A program made the position numbers and the translations under genes. Of a stretch of 12,124 nucleotides of DNA, positions 12,054 through 12,124 are shown piece after piece. How positions within the stretch are numbered: the first letter of the stretch is position 1; each line of letters starts with the position of its first letter. Below the pieces are notes generated by a model. It had not been told where the DNA came from, did not search any database, and worked only from the letters and a program-made list of their open reading frames with translations. The DNA comes from an uncultured Clostridia bacterium (GTDB taxonomy: Bacteria; Bacillota; Clostridia; Christensenellales; Borkfalkiaceae), in contig CANPWF010000039.1 in the NCBI GenBank assembly GCA_947581885.1, positions 1-12,124 of the forward strand, read 5' to 3'.

Positions 12054-12124
12054 GGGCCGTACTCCGGTCCCTCATCTCTCCCTTGAAGGAAGTCACGCAC
12101 CCCTTGCCCTCCCACTCTTGGCTC

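Overview
The window is bacterial, GC-rich and densely coded (C/G-ending codons predominate). It looks like chromosome from a low-redox, probably uncultured gut-type member of the Firmicutes/Clostridia. Supporting signs are a group II ECF transporter core joined to truA, an oxygen-sensitive two-subunit class I fumarase, a PflX-like radical SAM protein, an ABC-F ATPase, RlmH, and palindromic intergenic repeats of a kind common in such genomes. The assignment is an inference from gene content; no rRNA gene or species marker is present.

Layout. 1-212 is gene-free and made of palindromic repeats. 251-4504 (+) is one operon: ecfA1, ecfA2, ecfT, truA and a membrane protein with a Gly-rich tail, closed by a strong intrinsic terminator. 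4562-4880 is a second repeat cluster. 4881-6232 (-) encodes a fumarase-type hydratase, alpha then beta. 6311-8961 (+) is an operon of a CPBP membrane protease, rlmH, an M14 metallopeptidase and tadA. It meets an ABC-F ATPase gene (9032-10885, -) tail to tail across short hairpins. A probable small gene of 42 codons (10908-11036, +) follows. A PflX-like radical SAM gene (11033-11887, -) shares a TTAA with the small gene at their stop codons. 11888-12124 holds a promoter and an inverted copy of one repeat composite.

How expression seems organised. Four transcription units start with a TTGNNA-like -35 (TTTGCA for the fumarase) and a perfect TATAAT 17 bp downstream. The start codon lies only 6-10 nt after the TATAAT, so the predicted transcripts have almost no 5' leader. 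Genes inside the operons mostly have good Shine-Dalgarno sequences, and five junctions are the 4-nt ATGA stop/start overlap. The divergent fumarase/CPBP promoters are near mirror images built around a perfect 10-bp inverted repeat. Its core, TTTCGGAAA, also occurs just upstream of the ecfA1 promoter.

The gene functions are mainly housekeeping: vitamin or metal uptake energisation, tRNA and rRNA modification, central carbon metabolism, ribosome-associated ATPase, and peptide or cell-wall turnover. No CRISPR array, prophage, transposase or defence cassette was seen. The less ordinary signals are the leaderless promoter architecture, the shared dyad motif, the mosaic repeats, the duplicated C-terminal motif of the membrane protein and the small gene.
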